Below, one piece after another: positions 35,130-42,595 of a stretch of DNA of 48,813 nt; the first letter of the stretch is position 1, and every line of letters begins with the position of its first letter. The translations under genes were made by a program, and so were the position numbers. The DNA is from an uncultured Bacteroidales bacterium (GTDB taxonomy: Bacteria > Bacteroidota > Bacteroidia > Bacteroidales > UBA932). The DNA is taken from NCBI GenBank assembly GCA_949296645.1, contig CASFPH010000015.1, forward strand, positions 1 through 48,813, given 5' to 3'. Below the pieces are notes generated by a model, which saw nothing but the letters and a program-made list of their open reading frames with translations, had not been told where the DNA came from and made no database searches.

Positions 35130-35558
35130 TTAAATTCTGGTTCCTATAATCTGTATATCAACACCCGTAACCTCGTAACCCTCAAGATTGCGGGACTTGA
35201 GATGCTCATCGACTATCCTCACAAGCTCGCCATCCTCATAATCCTCGAACGAATTGTCATCCTTGCAATATATGTGTACGTGCTCATGGGTATTTACATC
35301 GAAGTACATCTTGTTGTTGGAACTGTATCTTCTCGCAAGAAGACCGTTCTCGACAAACATTTCCAGGACATTATATATGGTTGCTACGGTAAGAGTCGGA
35401 TACGTAGTCGAAATATCATTGCCTACCATATCTGCAGAAGCATGTCCGAGCTTCATCATCGAATCATAGACCGCTATTCTCTGAGGGGTGGCCTTTAGTC
35501 CTCTAGATCTAAGAATTTCCTTTACAGCCAATGTCCTGTCCTTCATGTCTGAGAGCAT
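35130..35558 (-). CDS. perR: Fur-family repressor, PerR type
   Basis: A 142-residue winged-helix regulator. The DNA-binding half shows [15 protein letters not shown] and [21 protein letters not shown]. When laid against B. subtilis PerR, the regulatory metal ligands H37, D85, H91, H93 and D104 all match with a constant offset of two: H39, D87, H93, H95 and D106. The Asp at the last place is the residue that marks peroxide-sensing PerR rather than Fur. Unlike PerR, it lacks the structural zinc site: only one Cys (C98) remains and the C-terminal CxxC is absent. It heads an operon with rubrerythrin and its promoter carries two PerR-like boxes. It is probably an autoregulated peroxide sensor; a Fur-like iron role cannot be excluded. 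Confidence 0.85.
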   Translation of the reverse strand: MLSDMKDRTLAVKEILRSRGLKATPQRIAVYDSMMKLGHASADMVGNDISTTYPTLTVATIYNVLEMFVENGLLARRYSSNNKMYFDVNTHEHVHIYCKDDNSFEDYEDGELVRIVDEHLKSRNLEGYEVTGVDIQIIGTRI

Positions 35559-35576
35559 ATGTCAAATCGTTTTCTG

Positions 35577-35608
35577 CAAAGTTATTTATAATTATTCTAA
35601 TCTCCAAA
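35577..35608 (-). promoter_or_regulatory. Promoter of the perR-rbr operon
   Basis: On the minus strand TTTG (35608-35605), 20 bp, TAACTTTG (35584-35577) followed by CA. This is a canonical Bacteroidota promoter 19 bp before the perR ATG. The 20-bp spacer is almost entirely filled by a PerR-box-like palindrome. Confidence 0.75.
35586..35600. promoter_or_regulatory. PerR-box-like operator 1
   Basis: TTATAATTATTCTAA differs from the B. subtilis PerR-box consensus TTATAATnATTATAA at one position. It lies exactly between the -33 and -7 elements, where a bound repressor would block RNA polymerase. Confidence 0.65.
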
Positions 35609-35613
35609 TTAAT

Positions 35614-35628
35614 TTATAAAAATTCTAA
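35614..35628. promoter_or_regulatory. PerR-box-like operator 2
   Basis: TTATAAAAATTCTAA has two differences from the PerR consensus and shares its ATTCTAA half with operator 1. Centre-to-centre distance is 28 bp, just upstream of the -33 element. It is weaker than operator 1 because the region is A/T rich. Confidence 0.45.
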
Positions 35629-35664
35629 TTTATTTTTACACCATACGCATGCACACCCCGTATG

Positions 35665-36288
35665 CTACATTTTATAAAACGACATGCCGAAATAGATTCT
35701 TATTCCAGTTGCAAAATCATCCTGTCTGCCGACAGGAGCAGTTAGATAATCAGCCTTGAGCACCAGACGCAATTTGTCGCTCAGCCTGTACTCCATTCCC
35801 AAAAAAGGAGAAAGCACCATTATCGTATACTTTCTGTAAAGGGACCTGTTCTCAAGAATGAAATCATCATGACCATCATCAAAAAGGAGCAGGTTCTTCA
35901 CACCTCCGCCACCTGCTGTTGCTCCTGCAAAAACGGAAATTTTGCCGAACTCCCGGACATAGTCGGCAAGCAGGCCGCCCCAACTTACATTATAATGACT
36001 TCCGTACTTACCGTGATAAACACTTGAACTGTATCCTTCGCTGCCTACTCTCAGATGTTCCCCGAAATGAAACCTCACGGCACCACCTATACCGACAGGC
36101 ATTCCAGAAACCCTGGCCGTTCCTCCGTTTCCGACACCGTCTGAATAGGCAAAAGCACTGCCGGACACATATCCAGTATGCAACATCATTCCTCCGGAAT
36201 AACCCTTGAACGATAATTTCCCCGACTGTGCATTCATAACCTTGAGCGAAATGAATGCAAGCAAAAGCAATAGCAAGATTCTCTTCAT
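35665..36288 (-). CDS. Small outer-membrane beta-barrel protein
   Basis: A 207-residue secreted protein starting at ATG 36288 (a TTG at 36309 would run through the promoter -7 box). The signal peptide MKRILLLLLLAFISLKVMNAQ is followed by Gly/Ser/aromatic-rich strands (GGMMLHTGYVSG, GIGGAVRFHFGEHLRVGSEGY, VSWGGLLADYVREFGKISVFAGATAGGGG, FLGMEYRLSDKLRLVLKADYLT) and a barrel-like end (IRIYFGMSFYKM). It is of the small 8-strand type. Function is unknown and it has no visible operon partner. Confidence 0.75.
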   Translation of the reverse strand: MKRILLLLLLAFISLKVMNAQSGKLSFKGYSGGMMLHTGYVSGSAFAYSDGVGNGGTARVSGMPVGIGGAVRFHFGEHLRVGSEGYSSSVYHGKYGSHYNVSWGGLLADYVREFGKISVFAGATAGGGGVKNLLLFDDGHDDFILENRSLYRKYTIMVLSPFLGMEYRLSDKLRLVLKADYLTAPVGRQDDFATGIRIYFGMSFYKM

Positions 36289-36306
36289 ATTTTCCGTTTG
36301 ATACCG

Positions 36307-36338
36307 CAAATATATGCTTTAACAAAAAAAACGGCAAA
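36307..36338 (-). promoter_or_regulatory. Promoter of the small beta-barrel gene
   Basis: On the minus strand TTTG (36338-36335), 20 bp, TATATTTG (36314-36307), 18 bp before the ATG at 36288. Both elements match the Bacteroidota consensus exactly. Confidence 0.7.
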
Positions 36339-36368
36339 CATAAAAACATGGAAAACCGTACGAGATCA

Positions 36369-36398
36369 TTTGCCGTGAGAAATAAAAGAGTATATTCG
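36369..36398 (+). promoter_or_regulatory. Possible ispF promoter
   Basis: TTTG (36369-36372), 18 bp, TATATTCG (36391-36398), one mismatch from TAnnTTTG, 28 bp before the ispF ATG. Confidence 0.4.
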
Positions 36399-36426
36399 CG
36401 GAAAAGAGACAATAAAATAAAACCAT

Positions 36427-36909
36427 ATGGCAATAAGAATAGGAAACGGATATGACGTGCACAGGCTCGAGAACGGACTAAGGCTGGTTCTGTGCGGAGT
36501 ACGGATAGATCACAGCAAGGGATGTGTGGCCCATTCGGACGGAGACGTGGCCATACACGCTCTGTGCGACGCAATACTTGGAGCCCTTGCACTCGGAGAC
36601 ATAGGCAGACATTTTCCCGACACATCCGACGAATTCAAGGGAATAGACAGCACCTTACTTCTGAAAAGGGTATGTGCCATGATGAATGACAAGGGCTACA
36701 GAATTGGAAACTGCGACATAACCATAGCAGCACAAAAACCGAAACTGGCTCCGTACATAGAAGAAATGAGAAAAAAACTTGCCGAAACTACAGGTTCGGA
36801 CATGGGGGACATATCCGTAAAGGCCACTACCACAGAAAAGCTGGGCTTTACAGGAAGAGAAGAAGGCATTGAAGCCTATGCATCAGTTATTCTCGTTGGA
36901 AAGGAATAA
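36427..36909 (+). CDS. ispF: 2-C-methyl-D-erythritol 2,4-cyclodiphosphate synthase
   Basis: A 160-residue MEP-pathway enzyme that cyclises CDP-methylerythritol 2-phosphate. The zinc-site motif GNGYDVHRL (Asp and His), the HSDGDVAIHALCDAILGALALGDIGRHFPD loop, and the C-terminal KATTTEKLGFTGREEGIEAYASVIL are all intact. The trimeric enzyme supplies isoprenoid precursors that eventually feed UppS (18677). Its last 27 bp overlap the 3' end of the convergent beta-propeller gene. Confidence 0.97.
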   Translation: MAIRIGNGYDVHRLENGLRLVLCGVRIDHSKGCVAHSDGDVAIHALCDAILGALALGDIGRHFPDTSDEFKGIDSTLLLKRVCAMMNDKGYRIGNCDITIAAQKPKLAPYIEEMRKKLAETTGSDMGDISVKATTTEKLGFTGREEGIEAYASVILVGKE

Positions 36910-38010
36910 AAACGCACCCGGAGTTACACCAACCTTGAACGTATCAACCGGACTGGCAGAAGGGGTAAATCTCATGACTGCCGCCTTCTGTACGAAATCA
37001 ATTGCATCGGAAACATAAACCTCGGATGTTTCAGGATCGACTGCCAGGGCATAAAACAGATTCTCCGAACGTTTCAGGAATATTTCTGGAGATTCATAAT
37101 TGTCCGCCGCAAAACGCCAGACATCTCCGCTTATATAATAAATGGTATCCCTTGCACCGTTCGATACGAATCCTGAAGCCGAAAGATATCCTCTCTGTGC
37201 ACCCGGGAGAGAGGCTCCGCTCTCTACAGACGACTCCGCACCGTCCAGGACCCGCCTGTAGATGATTTTATGTGTTTCCGTATCAATAAGCCAGATGGAC
37301 GGATCCTCACATCCGTAAGGGCTGCCCTCATACCCACCGTCACACAAAACCCACAGTCTGTCATATTTGTCCGTTATTATTGATGAAGGCTGCTTTCCCA
37401 CTTCTATCATATCAAGCACACTGTCCTGCATAGGATCTATAACCAGAATCACATTGTCATAAGCCCAGCTGTTTGAAAAAATTTTACCGGAGGCCGACAC
37501 CATCTGCTCGGCGTTATGACTTCCTCCGGAGCCGTCTGTAAGATCTATGCTTCCCTCGATGTTTCCTGAAAGAGGATCGAGGATGAATATCTTTCCGGCA
37601 TAAAGGTCGGACAGATATGCTCTGCCGTCATCCAGAAAATGCATATACCTAGGAGAACCGAGTCCTTTTATGAATCCCTTTCGCTCGAAAGTATGCAGGT
37701 CGATTACATGTATCACTCCGGAATTGTTGACTACGACATAACCTGTACCGTCATTTTGGCATACCGACTGTGCCACATCGCCGAGGGGAATGCCGTTTCT
37801 TCTGTAAAAAACCTCATTCTCCACCTTCCGTGCTTCCATATCATAATAGGACATCGTACTGTTGCCGTACATGAAATTGCCCTCGCACAAGACCAGAAGC
37901 CCCCTGCTGCCCGTCGCCACTATGTCCTCTCCGGAAACCGGACCGTAGTCATTCATACATGAGCATAATAGCAAGAAAATAAAAATCAACGTTTTACGAA
38001 AACCTTTCAT
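36883..38010 (-). CDS. YncE/BtuG-like beta-propeller lipoprotein (DUF5074-type)
   Basis: A lipoprotein of 375 residues from ATG 38010 (MKGFRKTLIFIFLLLCSC, lipobox-like LCSC; upstream in-frame codons give no better signal). The mature part consists of repeated propeller blades: GLLVLCEGNFMYGNSTMSYYD, GVIHVIDLHTFERKGFIKGLGSPRYMHFLDDGRAYLSDLYAGKIFILDPLSG, NVILVIDPMQDSVLDMIEVGKQPSSIITDKYDRLWVLCDGG, PSIWLIDTETHKII, LFYALAVDPETSEVYVSDA. The pattern is that of YncE-like seven-bladed propellers including the BtuG surface cobamide-binding proteins of Bacteroides. No btuB gene or B12 riboswitch is nearby, so ligand and partner are unknown. The 3' end overlaps ispF by 27 bp. Confidence 0.8.
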   Translation of the reverse strand: MKGFRKTLIFIFLLLCSCMNDYGPVSGEDIVATGSRGLLVLCEGNFMYGNSTMSYYDMEARKVENEVFYRRNGIPLGDVAQSVCQNDGTGYVVVNNSGVIHVIDLHTFERKGFIKGLGSPRYMHFLDDGRAYLSDLYAGKIFILDPLSGNIEGSIDLTDGSGGSHNAEQMVSASGKIFSNSWAYDNVILVIDPMQDSVLDMIEVGKQPSSIITDKYDRLWVLCDGGYEGSPYGCEDPSIWLIDTETHKIIYRRVLDGAESSVESGASLPGAQRGYLSASGFVSNGARDTIYYISGDVWRFAADNYESPEIFLKRSENLFYALAVDPETSEVYVSDAIDFVQKAAVMRFTPSASPVDTFKVGVTPGAFLFLSNENN

Positions 38011-38038
38011 TATATGGACTCTTCTTTTGAACAACATG

Positions 38039-38046
38039 CAAAGGTA
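38039..38046 (-). promoter_or_regulatory. Possible -7 box of the beta-propeller gene
   Basis: TACCTTTG on the minus strand followed by CA, 28 bp before the ATG at 38010, in the divergent region shared with glmM. No -33 partner was recognised. Confidence 0.4.
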
Positions 38047-38094
38047 AATATATTTTTTTATAGTAACTTCGCCCCTACTAATCACTACAAGCTT

Positions 38095-39489
38095 ATGACA
38101 CTGATCAAATCAATCTCAGGTATAAGAGGTACTATCGGAGGAGCCATCGGAGATGCACTCACTCCGCTCGACATCGTAAAGTTCACATCTGCCTATGCTT
38201 CCCGTCTGAAAGGGAAATATCCGGAAAAACAGAATCTGACGGTTGTTGTCGGAAGAGACGCCAGAATTTCCGGGAAGATGGTTGAATCAATAGTATGCGG
38301 AACACTGATGGCATCCGGCATAGACGTCGTGGACTGCGGTCTGGCATCCACACCTACTGTTGAGATGGCTGTAGTATTCGAAAAAGCCGACGGCGGGATA
38401 ATCATAACGGCTTCACACAATCCGAAACAATGGAATGCTCTAAAACTTCTGAACGAAAAAGGAGAATTCCTTAATGCGGAAGAAGGAGAAAGCCTGCTTA
38501 AATGCGCTCAGGAAGAAAGATTCAGTTACAGCGAAGTGGACAGACTCGGTAATATTACCGCAAAGGATTTCACAATGCAGCATATAGACGCCGTACTTTC
38601 CCATCCTCTTGTGAATGCAGACAGGATAAAGGCAGCCGGATTCAAGGTCGTACTTGATGCGGTCAATTCAGTAGGCGGAATAATAATGCCTGCTCTTCTT
38701 GAAAAACTAGGGGTGGAATGTATAAGATTGAACTGCGAACCCACCGGACTGTTCGCCCACAATCCGGAACCTCTTCCGGGACATCTCACGGAATTGTGCG
38801 GCAAGGTCAAGGAAGAAAAAGCCACACTGGGAATATCCGTAGACCCTGATGTTGACAGACTGGCATTCATCTGCGAAGACGGCACACCGTTCGGAGAAGA
38901 ATATACCCTTGTAAGCGTTGCGGATTATGTACTCAGGAACAATAAAGGGGCAACCGTATCAAACCTCTCATCCTCGAGGGCACTGAGGGACATTACCGAA
39001 TCTTACGGACAGAAATACTATGCAAGCGCCGTAGGGGAAGTCAATGTGACAACGGAAATGAAAAGGGTAAACGCAGTCATAGGAGGAGAAGGCAACGGTG
39101 GCGTAATAGTACCCGACCTGCACTACGGAAGGGATGCCATGATCGGAACGGCACTGTTTCTCAGCAATCTGGCTGAAAAGAAGATGAAAACCAGCGAACT
39201 CAGGGATTCATATCCTGCATACTTCATTTCGAAAAACAAGATAGAACTGTCTGACCAGGTAATGATCGACATGATCCTGTCCGAAATAAAATCCAGATAT
39301 AGCGACAGGAGAATTACGGACATAGACGGAGTGAAGATCGATTTCGACAATGAAAAGAAATGGGTACATCTGAGAAAATCGAATACTGAACCGATCATAA
39401 GAATCTACTCCGAGGCAAAGACTGCCGAAGAAGCCGACAGACTGGCAGAAGAGATTATCAGACAGGCAAAATCAATAATAAACGAATAA
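38095..39489 (+). CDS. glmM: Phosphoglucosamine mutase
   Basis: A 464-residue alpha-D-phosphohexomutase that converts glucosamine 6-phosphate to glucosamine 1-phosphate for UDP-GlcNAc synthesis. The start ATG 38095 gives MTLIKSISGIRGTIGG; an in-frame ATG at 38014 adds an unusual 27-residue extension and crosses the intergenic promoter region. Motifs: catalytic Ser107 in TASHNPKQWN, Mg loop DPDVDR (250-255), sugar-binding GGEGNGG, and phosphate-binding RKSNTEPIIRIY. Annotation as GlmM rather than PMM/PGM rests on the overall resemblance to Bacteroidota GlmM. The stop overlaps the next start by 1 bp. Confidence 0.92.
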   Translation: MTLIKSISGIRGTIGGAIGDALTPLDIVKFTSAYASRLKGKYPEKQNLTVVVGRDARISGKMVESIVCGTLMASGIDVVDCGLASTPTVEMAVVFEKADGGIIITASHNPKQWNALKLLNEKGEFLNAEEGESLLKCAQEERFSYSEVDRLGNITAKDFTMQHIDAVLSHPLVNADRIKAAGFKVVLDAVNSVGGIIMPALLEKLGVECIRLNCEPTGLFAHNPEPLPGHLTELCGKVKEEKATLGISVDPDVDRLAFICEDGTPFGEEYTLVSVADYVLRNNKGATVSNLSSSRALRDITESYGQKYYASAVGEVNVTTEMKRVNAVIGGEGNGGVIVPDLHYGRDAMIGTALFLSNLAEKKMKTSELRDSYPAYFISKNKIELSDQVMIDMILSEIKSRYSDRRITDIDGVKIDFDNEKKWVHLRKSNTEPIIRIYSEAKTAEEADRLAEEIIRQAKSIINE

Positions 39490-40664
39490 TGTTTTCTTTC
39501 AGAACGACAGGACTTCTCGATCAGGAAGACCTTGTATTGAAAAGCGGAAGACTGGGACTGGTATGCAACGACTCAGCATGGTATCCAGACAGAGGAGAAT
39601 ATCTGTACGAGACCCTTTCACGAGAAAGGAGACTCAGTACGGTATTCCATACAGGCAATCCGTTTCCTTGCACTGACGTTTTCGAGCATTCAATATCGGT
39701 CAGGGATGCCGGAAGCATCCTTTCCGGAGAATGCCGCGGAGAGATTGAGAACATCGACGCCCTGATTATCGACATTCAGGACACCGGCATAAGATACCAT
39801 GCCAACACCGAAATACTTTTCGGCATACTGAAGAAAGTTTCGGAATACGGCATGAATATTCCGGTATACATAATTGACAGGATGAATCCTGCAGGCAGAC
39901 AAGTGGAAGGTACTCCCTTGAAAAAAGCCTTTGAAACAGGTTCCTGCATGGAAGGGCTGCCACACAGACACGGACTCACAGCAGGGGAACTGGCAAACAT
40001 GTTCCATATCGAAACCGGTGCCGGATTTCCTCTTCATGTCATATCGTACATGGCGCCGGGTTCCAACAGGGAGCTCATGCCTTGGAGCATACCTCCTTCA
40101 ACTGATTTCCACGGGTTATTCACTTCCGCCATGTACTGCGGGCAATATCTTTGGAAAGCAACCAACGTAAGCTGCGGGGAAGGCACCGGAAGAGACTATG
40201 AATATTTCGGTGCACCGTTCATGAAGATACTGCAGGAGTTCAACGGAAAAAACGGAAATAAAGGATGGAATTCTACGGACAACCCACTCTGCGACGACGG
40301 GGTATATCTGAGATGGACATGCTTCGTACCTGAATACGGAAGATACTGCGGAGAGAGATGTTTCGGATTCCAGCTTCTTCCGAAGCCTGACGCACCATAC
40401 CATTCACTGGCACACAATTTGAAGATAATAAGATTCATCCGGGAAAACCTTGCGGATTTCAGATTTCTGGAAGAACAGACAGAAACAGGATACAGACTGA
40501 TCGATATTCTTGCCGGAGACGAAACGGTTACCGGTTATCTGGAAGGGAATACTGGATGGACGGACATGAGAGAGCACATCAAGTCCGAAGAACAGAAATG
40601 GATGCGTAAGGCGAAAAAATACCTGCTTTACGGAGAAAGTCCATGGAGAGTGAAACAATTATAA
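39489..40664 (+). CDS. DUF1343 protein, divergent NamZ-like
   Basis: A 391-residue protein of the DUF1343 family, whose characterised member NamZ (GH171) is an exo-beta-N-acetylmuramidase. Family motifs seen: GRLGLVCNDSA, IDALIIDIQDTGIRYH, IPVYIIDRMNPAGRQVEGTPL, MEGLPHRHGLTAGELANMF, WSIPPSTDF and LWKATNVSCGEGTGRDYEYFGAPFM. Two features are unusual: there is no signal peptide, whereas NamZ proteins are normally exported, and the usual F-x-P-E-H-G motif is replaced by FHTGNPFPCTDVFEH. It overlaps glmM by 1 bp, so translation is coupled and a link to amino-sugar or cell-wall recycling is plausible. Catalytic activity is uncertain. Confidence 0.82.
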   Translation: MFSFRTTGLLDQEDLVLKSGRLGLVCNDSAWYPDRGEYLYETLSRERRLSTVFHTGNPFPCTDVFEHSISVRDAGSILSGECRGEIENIDALIIDIQDTGIRYHANTEILFGILKKVSEYGMNIPVYIIDRMNPAGRQVEGTPLKKAFETGSCMEGLPHRHGLTAGELANMFHIETGAGFPLHVISYMAPGSNRELMPWSIPPSTDFHGLFTSAMYCGQYLWKATNVSCGEGTGRDYEYFGAPFMKILQEFNGKNGNKGWNSTDNPLCDDGVYLRWTCFVPEYGRYCGERCFGFQLLPKPDAPYHSLAHNLKIIRFIRENLADFRFLEEQTETGYRLIDILAGDETVTGYLEGNTGWTDMREHIKSEEQKWMRKAKKYLLYGESPWRVKQL

Positions 40665-40694
40665 ACAAAACATTAATAAACCTACTTTTTAATT

Positions 40695-41447
40695 ATGTCA
40701 AATCCGGTACTTAGTGAAAGGATATTCAAACAAAGCCGCACCGAAAACTACAGCGGCGCAATGACCATAAACGGGACTCTTACAAAAGCCCTGATGATGC
40801 TTGTTCTGGCATTTGCCGGAGCCGCATACACATGGAAAATTTTCTATACGGCCATAAATCCGGCATCTGTCATGCCCTGGATGTGGGGAGGAATGATAGG
40901 CGGATTCATTACGGCAATGATAATCAGCTTCAAGCCAGCCTCTTCCCCATACCTTGCACCGGTGTACGCACTGTGTGAAGGATTTTTTCTGGGGGCCATT
41001 TCGGCTACATTCAACAGCGCATTTGCCGAAACAGCTCCGAACATCGTGGTCAACGCTGTAATGATAACATTTTTGTCCGCATTCGTCATGTTCCTGATAT
41101 ACAGGACAAACATTATCAAGGTAAATGGAACGTTCGCAAGAATAATGACTGTGGCGGTCGGAGCAATAGCCCTGTTCTATTTCATAACACTGATAGCATC
41201 GCTCTTCGGTGCAAACCTGAGTTTCATGACAGGCAGTTCGCCGCTAAGCATTGCAATAAGCATAGTAATTGCAGGAGTTGCAGCCTTCAGCCTGCTCATG
41301 GACTACAAATTCATTGAAGAAGCATCATATGCAGGAGCTCCCAAATATATGGAATGGTACGGAGCTTTCGGCCTTATGGTTACACTCGTCTGGCTGTATC
41401 TGGAAATACTCAAGCTGCTTGCCAAGTTCGCAGGAAACAGGGAATAG
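40695..41447 (+). CDS. Bax inhibitor-1/YccA family membrane protein
   Basis: A 250-residue integral membrane protein with about seven transmembrane helices (LMMLVLAFAGAAYTW, WMWGGMIGGFITAMII, YLAPVYALCEGFFLGAISATF, IVVNAVMITFLSAFVMFLIYR, IMTVAVGAIALFYFITLIASLFG, LSIAISIVIAGVAAFSLLMDYKFIEEA, AFGLMVTLVWLYLEILKLLAKF). The APVYALCEGFFLGAIS segment and the terminal LVWLYLEIL are typical of the Bacteroidota YccA/TMBIM-like group, related to pH-dependent calcium-leak channels. The physiological role is not known. It lies 30 bp after the DUF1343 gene. Confidence 0.9.
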   Translation: MSNPVLSERIFKQSRTENYSGAMTINGTLTKALMMLVLAFAGAAYTWKIFYTAINPASVMPWMWGGMIGGFITAMIISFKPASSPYLAPVYALCEGFFLGAISATFNSAFAETAPNIVVNAVMITFLSAFVMFLIYRTNIIKVNGTFARIMTVAVGAIALFYFITLIASLFGANLSFMTGSSPLSIAISIVIAGVAAFSLLMDYKFIEEASYAGAPKYMEWYGAFGLMVTLVWLYLEILKLLAKFAGNRE

Positions 41448-41477
41448 GATGAAAACGCTGCAAATGTCATCAAAAAT

Positions 41478-41508
41478 TTTGCTCGAATGAAAATTATTAC
41501 TACTTTTG
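41478..41508 (+). promoter_or_regulatory. Promoter of rpmE2
   Basis: TTTG (41478-41481), 19 bp, TACTTTTG (41501-41508) followed by CA, 28 bp before the rpmE2 ATG. This is one of the cleanest Bacteroidota promoters in the window. Confidence 0.75.
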
Positions 41509-41536
41509 CAGCCCCATAATATAAAAATTTAAAGAA

Positions 41537-41788
41537 ATGAAAAAAGGAATACATCCCGAAAACTACCGTCTTGTAGCTTTCAAGGATATGTCAAATGACT
41601 TCGTGTTCATCACACGTTCATGTGTAAACACGAAGGAAACCATTGAAATCGACGGTGTGACTTATCCTGTATACAAGATGGAAATTTCCAACACTTCACA
41701 TCCGTTCTACACAGGTAAGATGAAACTTGTCGACACTGCAGGTCGCGTAGACAAATTCTACAGCAGATACAAGAAAAAAACCAAGTAA
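41537..41788 (+). CDS. rpmE2: Ribosomal protein bL31, type B
   Basis: An 83-residue large-subunit protein. [28 protein letters not shown] and [36 protein letters not shown] are diagnostic for bL31. It is the type B, zinc-independent form: the CxxC pairs of type A are absent, with a single Cys in the SCVNTKE segment. A monocistronic transcript is expected from the strong promoter and the terminator that flank it. Confidence 0.98.
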   Translation: MKKGIHPENYRLVAFKDMSNDFVFITRSCVNTKETIEIDGVTYPVYKMEISNTSHPFYTGKMKLVDTAGRVDKFYSRYKKKTK

Positions 41789-41812
41789 CGGAAATACAAC
41801 GGAAAATCATAC

Positions 41813-41843
41813 GGGGATGGCTACAAAGTCATCCCTTTGTCTT
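41813..41843 (+). terminator. Terminator of rpmE2
   Basis: GGGATG (41814-41819) pairs with CATCCC (41830-41835) around a 10-base loop, followed by TTTGTCTT. It is 25 bp after the rpmE2 stop. Confidence 0.65.
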
Positions 41844-41847
41844 ATAT

Positions 41848-42591
41848 ATGATACACGACGAAATGTATAGAGAAAGAATAAGGAAACTTGCGGAAGAATA
41901 CAACAATGCCGCATTCTTCACTGAAGACCCTATTATTTTTCCGAAGGAATTTCTGAAAAGGATGAACGAGGGAAAGGCTGTTGTCCAGGATGTGGAAATA
42001 GCTGCCGTAATAGCCGCACATCTGGCATGGGGAAGACGCGACATGATAGTGCGTGACTGCAGGCGCGCATTCGATGAAATGTCATGGAAACCCTTTGAAT
42101 ACATAAAATCAAGAGTTTTCAGGAAAGGGAGGGAATCCCTTCACAGGACAGTCACATGGAACGAATTCGGCATGATATGCGGAAATCTGAGGAAACTTTA
42201 TTGCGACAGGGGATACGGTTCCATCGAGACACTTGATCCAGACCGTTTCAGAACAGAGATATACGGTCAGAAAAGCGATCCCAGGGCAGCGAACAAGAAG
42301 ATACACATGCTGAGAAGATGGATGGTAAGGAATGACGGCATAGTGGACATGGGCATATGGAAAAGCATATCACCATCCGAACTTGTCATTCCTCTGGACG
42401 TACATGTACACAGGAGCGCTCTGGAAATGGGAATCACCAAAAGAAAATCGGCTGACATAGCTACTGCAATGGAGATAACTGCTTATCTGAAGGAAATCTT
42501 CCCTGACGACCCATGTCTCGGGGATTTCGCTCTCTTTGCATACGCAGCCGAACAGAAAAAAGAAAAGGAAAGAAACAAGAACAACTTATGA
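41848..42591 (+). CDS. TIGR02757-family protein of unknown function (DUF2400)
   Basis: A 247-residue, mostly helical cytoplasmic protein. FPKEFLKRMNEGKAVVQDVEIAAVIAAHLAWGRRDMIVRDCRRAF, and near the C-terminus the signature VIPLDVHVHRSALEMGITKRKSADIATAMEITAYLKEIFPDDPCLGDFALFAYA identify the TIGR02757 family found in Bacteroidota, Chlamydiae and others. The C-terminal part resembles the helical base of HhH-GPD DNA glycosylases (DVHV...LG region), which suggests a nucleic-acid role, but this is inference. The stop is 4 bp before tldD. Confidence 0.88.
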   Translation: MIHDEMYRERIRKLAEEYNNAAFFTEDPIIFPKEFLKRMNEGKAVVQDVEIAAVIAAHLAWGRRDMIVRDCRRAFDEMSWKPFEYIKSRVFRKGRESLHRTVTWNEFGMICGNLRKLYCDRGYGSIETLDPDRFRTEIYGQKSDPRAANKKIHMLRRWMVRNDGIVDMGIWKSISPSELVIPLDVHVHRSALEMGITKRKSADIATAMEITAYLKEIFPDDPCLGDFALFAYAAEQKKEKERNKNNL

Positions 42592-42595
42592 CGAT

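Noticed and set aside
35642-35664. CATACG/CGTATG hairpin after the small barrel gene as a terminator
   Set aside because: The stem is only 6 bp and no T run follows it on the minus strand, so it is too weak to list as a terminator.
36008-36625. A 205-codon minus-strand frame spanning the ispF start and the small barrel gene
   Set aside because: It overlaps two genes with much better evidence, crosses their promoters and yields a Cys/Arg/Phe-rich protein typical of a chance frame.
36427-38010. B12 riboswitch or btuB gene to go with the BtuG-like propeller
   Set aside because: The flanking genes are ispF and glmM and the intergenic spaces are too short for a cobalamin riboswitch; nothing resembling a TonB-dependent receptor is present.
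38014-38094. N-terminal extension of GlmM
   Set aside because: ATG 38095 gives the conserved MTLIKSISGIRG start. The extension crosses the -7 box of the opposing gene and looks non-coding.
42536-42595. N-terminal extension of TldD into the TIGR02757 gene (possible fusion or frameshift)
   Set aside because: The extension is Lys/Arg-rich and only reflects the out-of-frame end of the preceding gene; both genes have complete conserved domains with ATG codons at 42596 and 42599.
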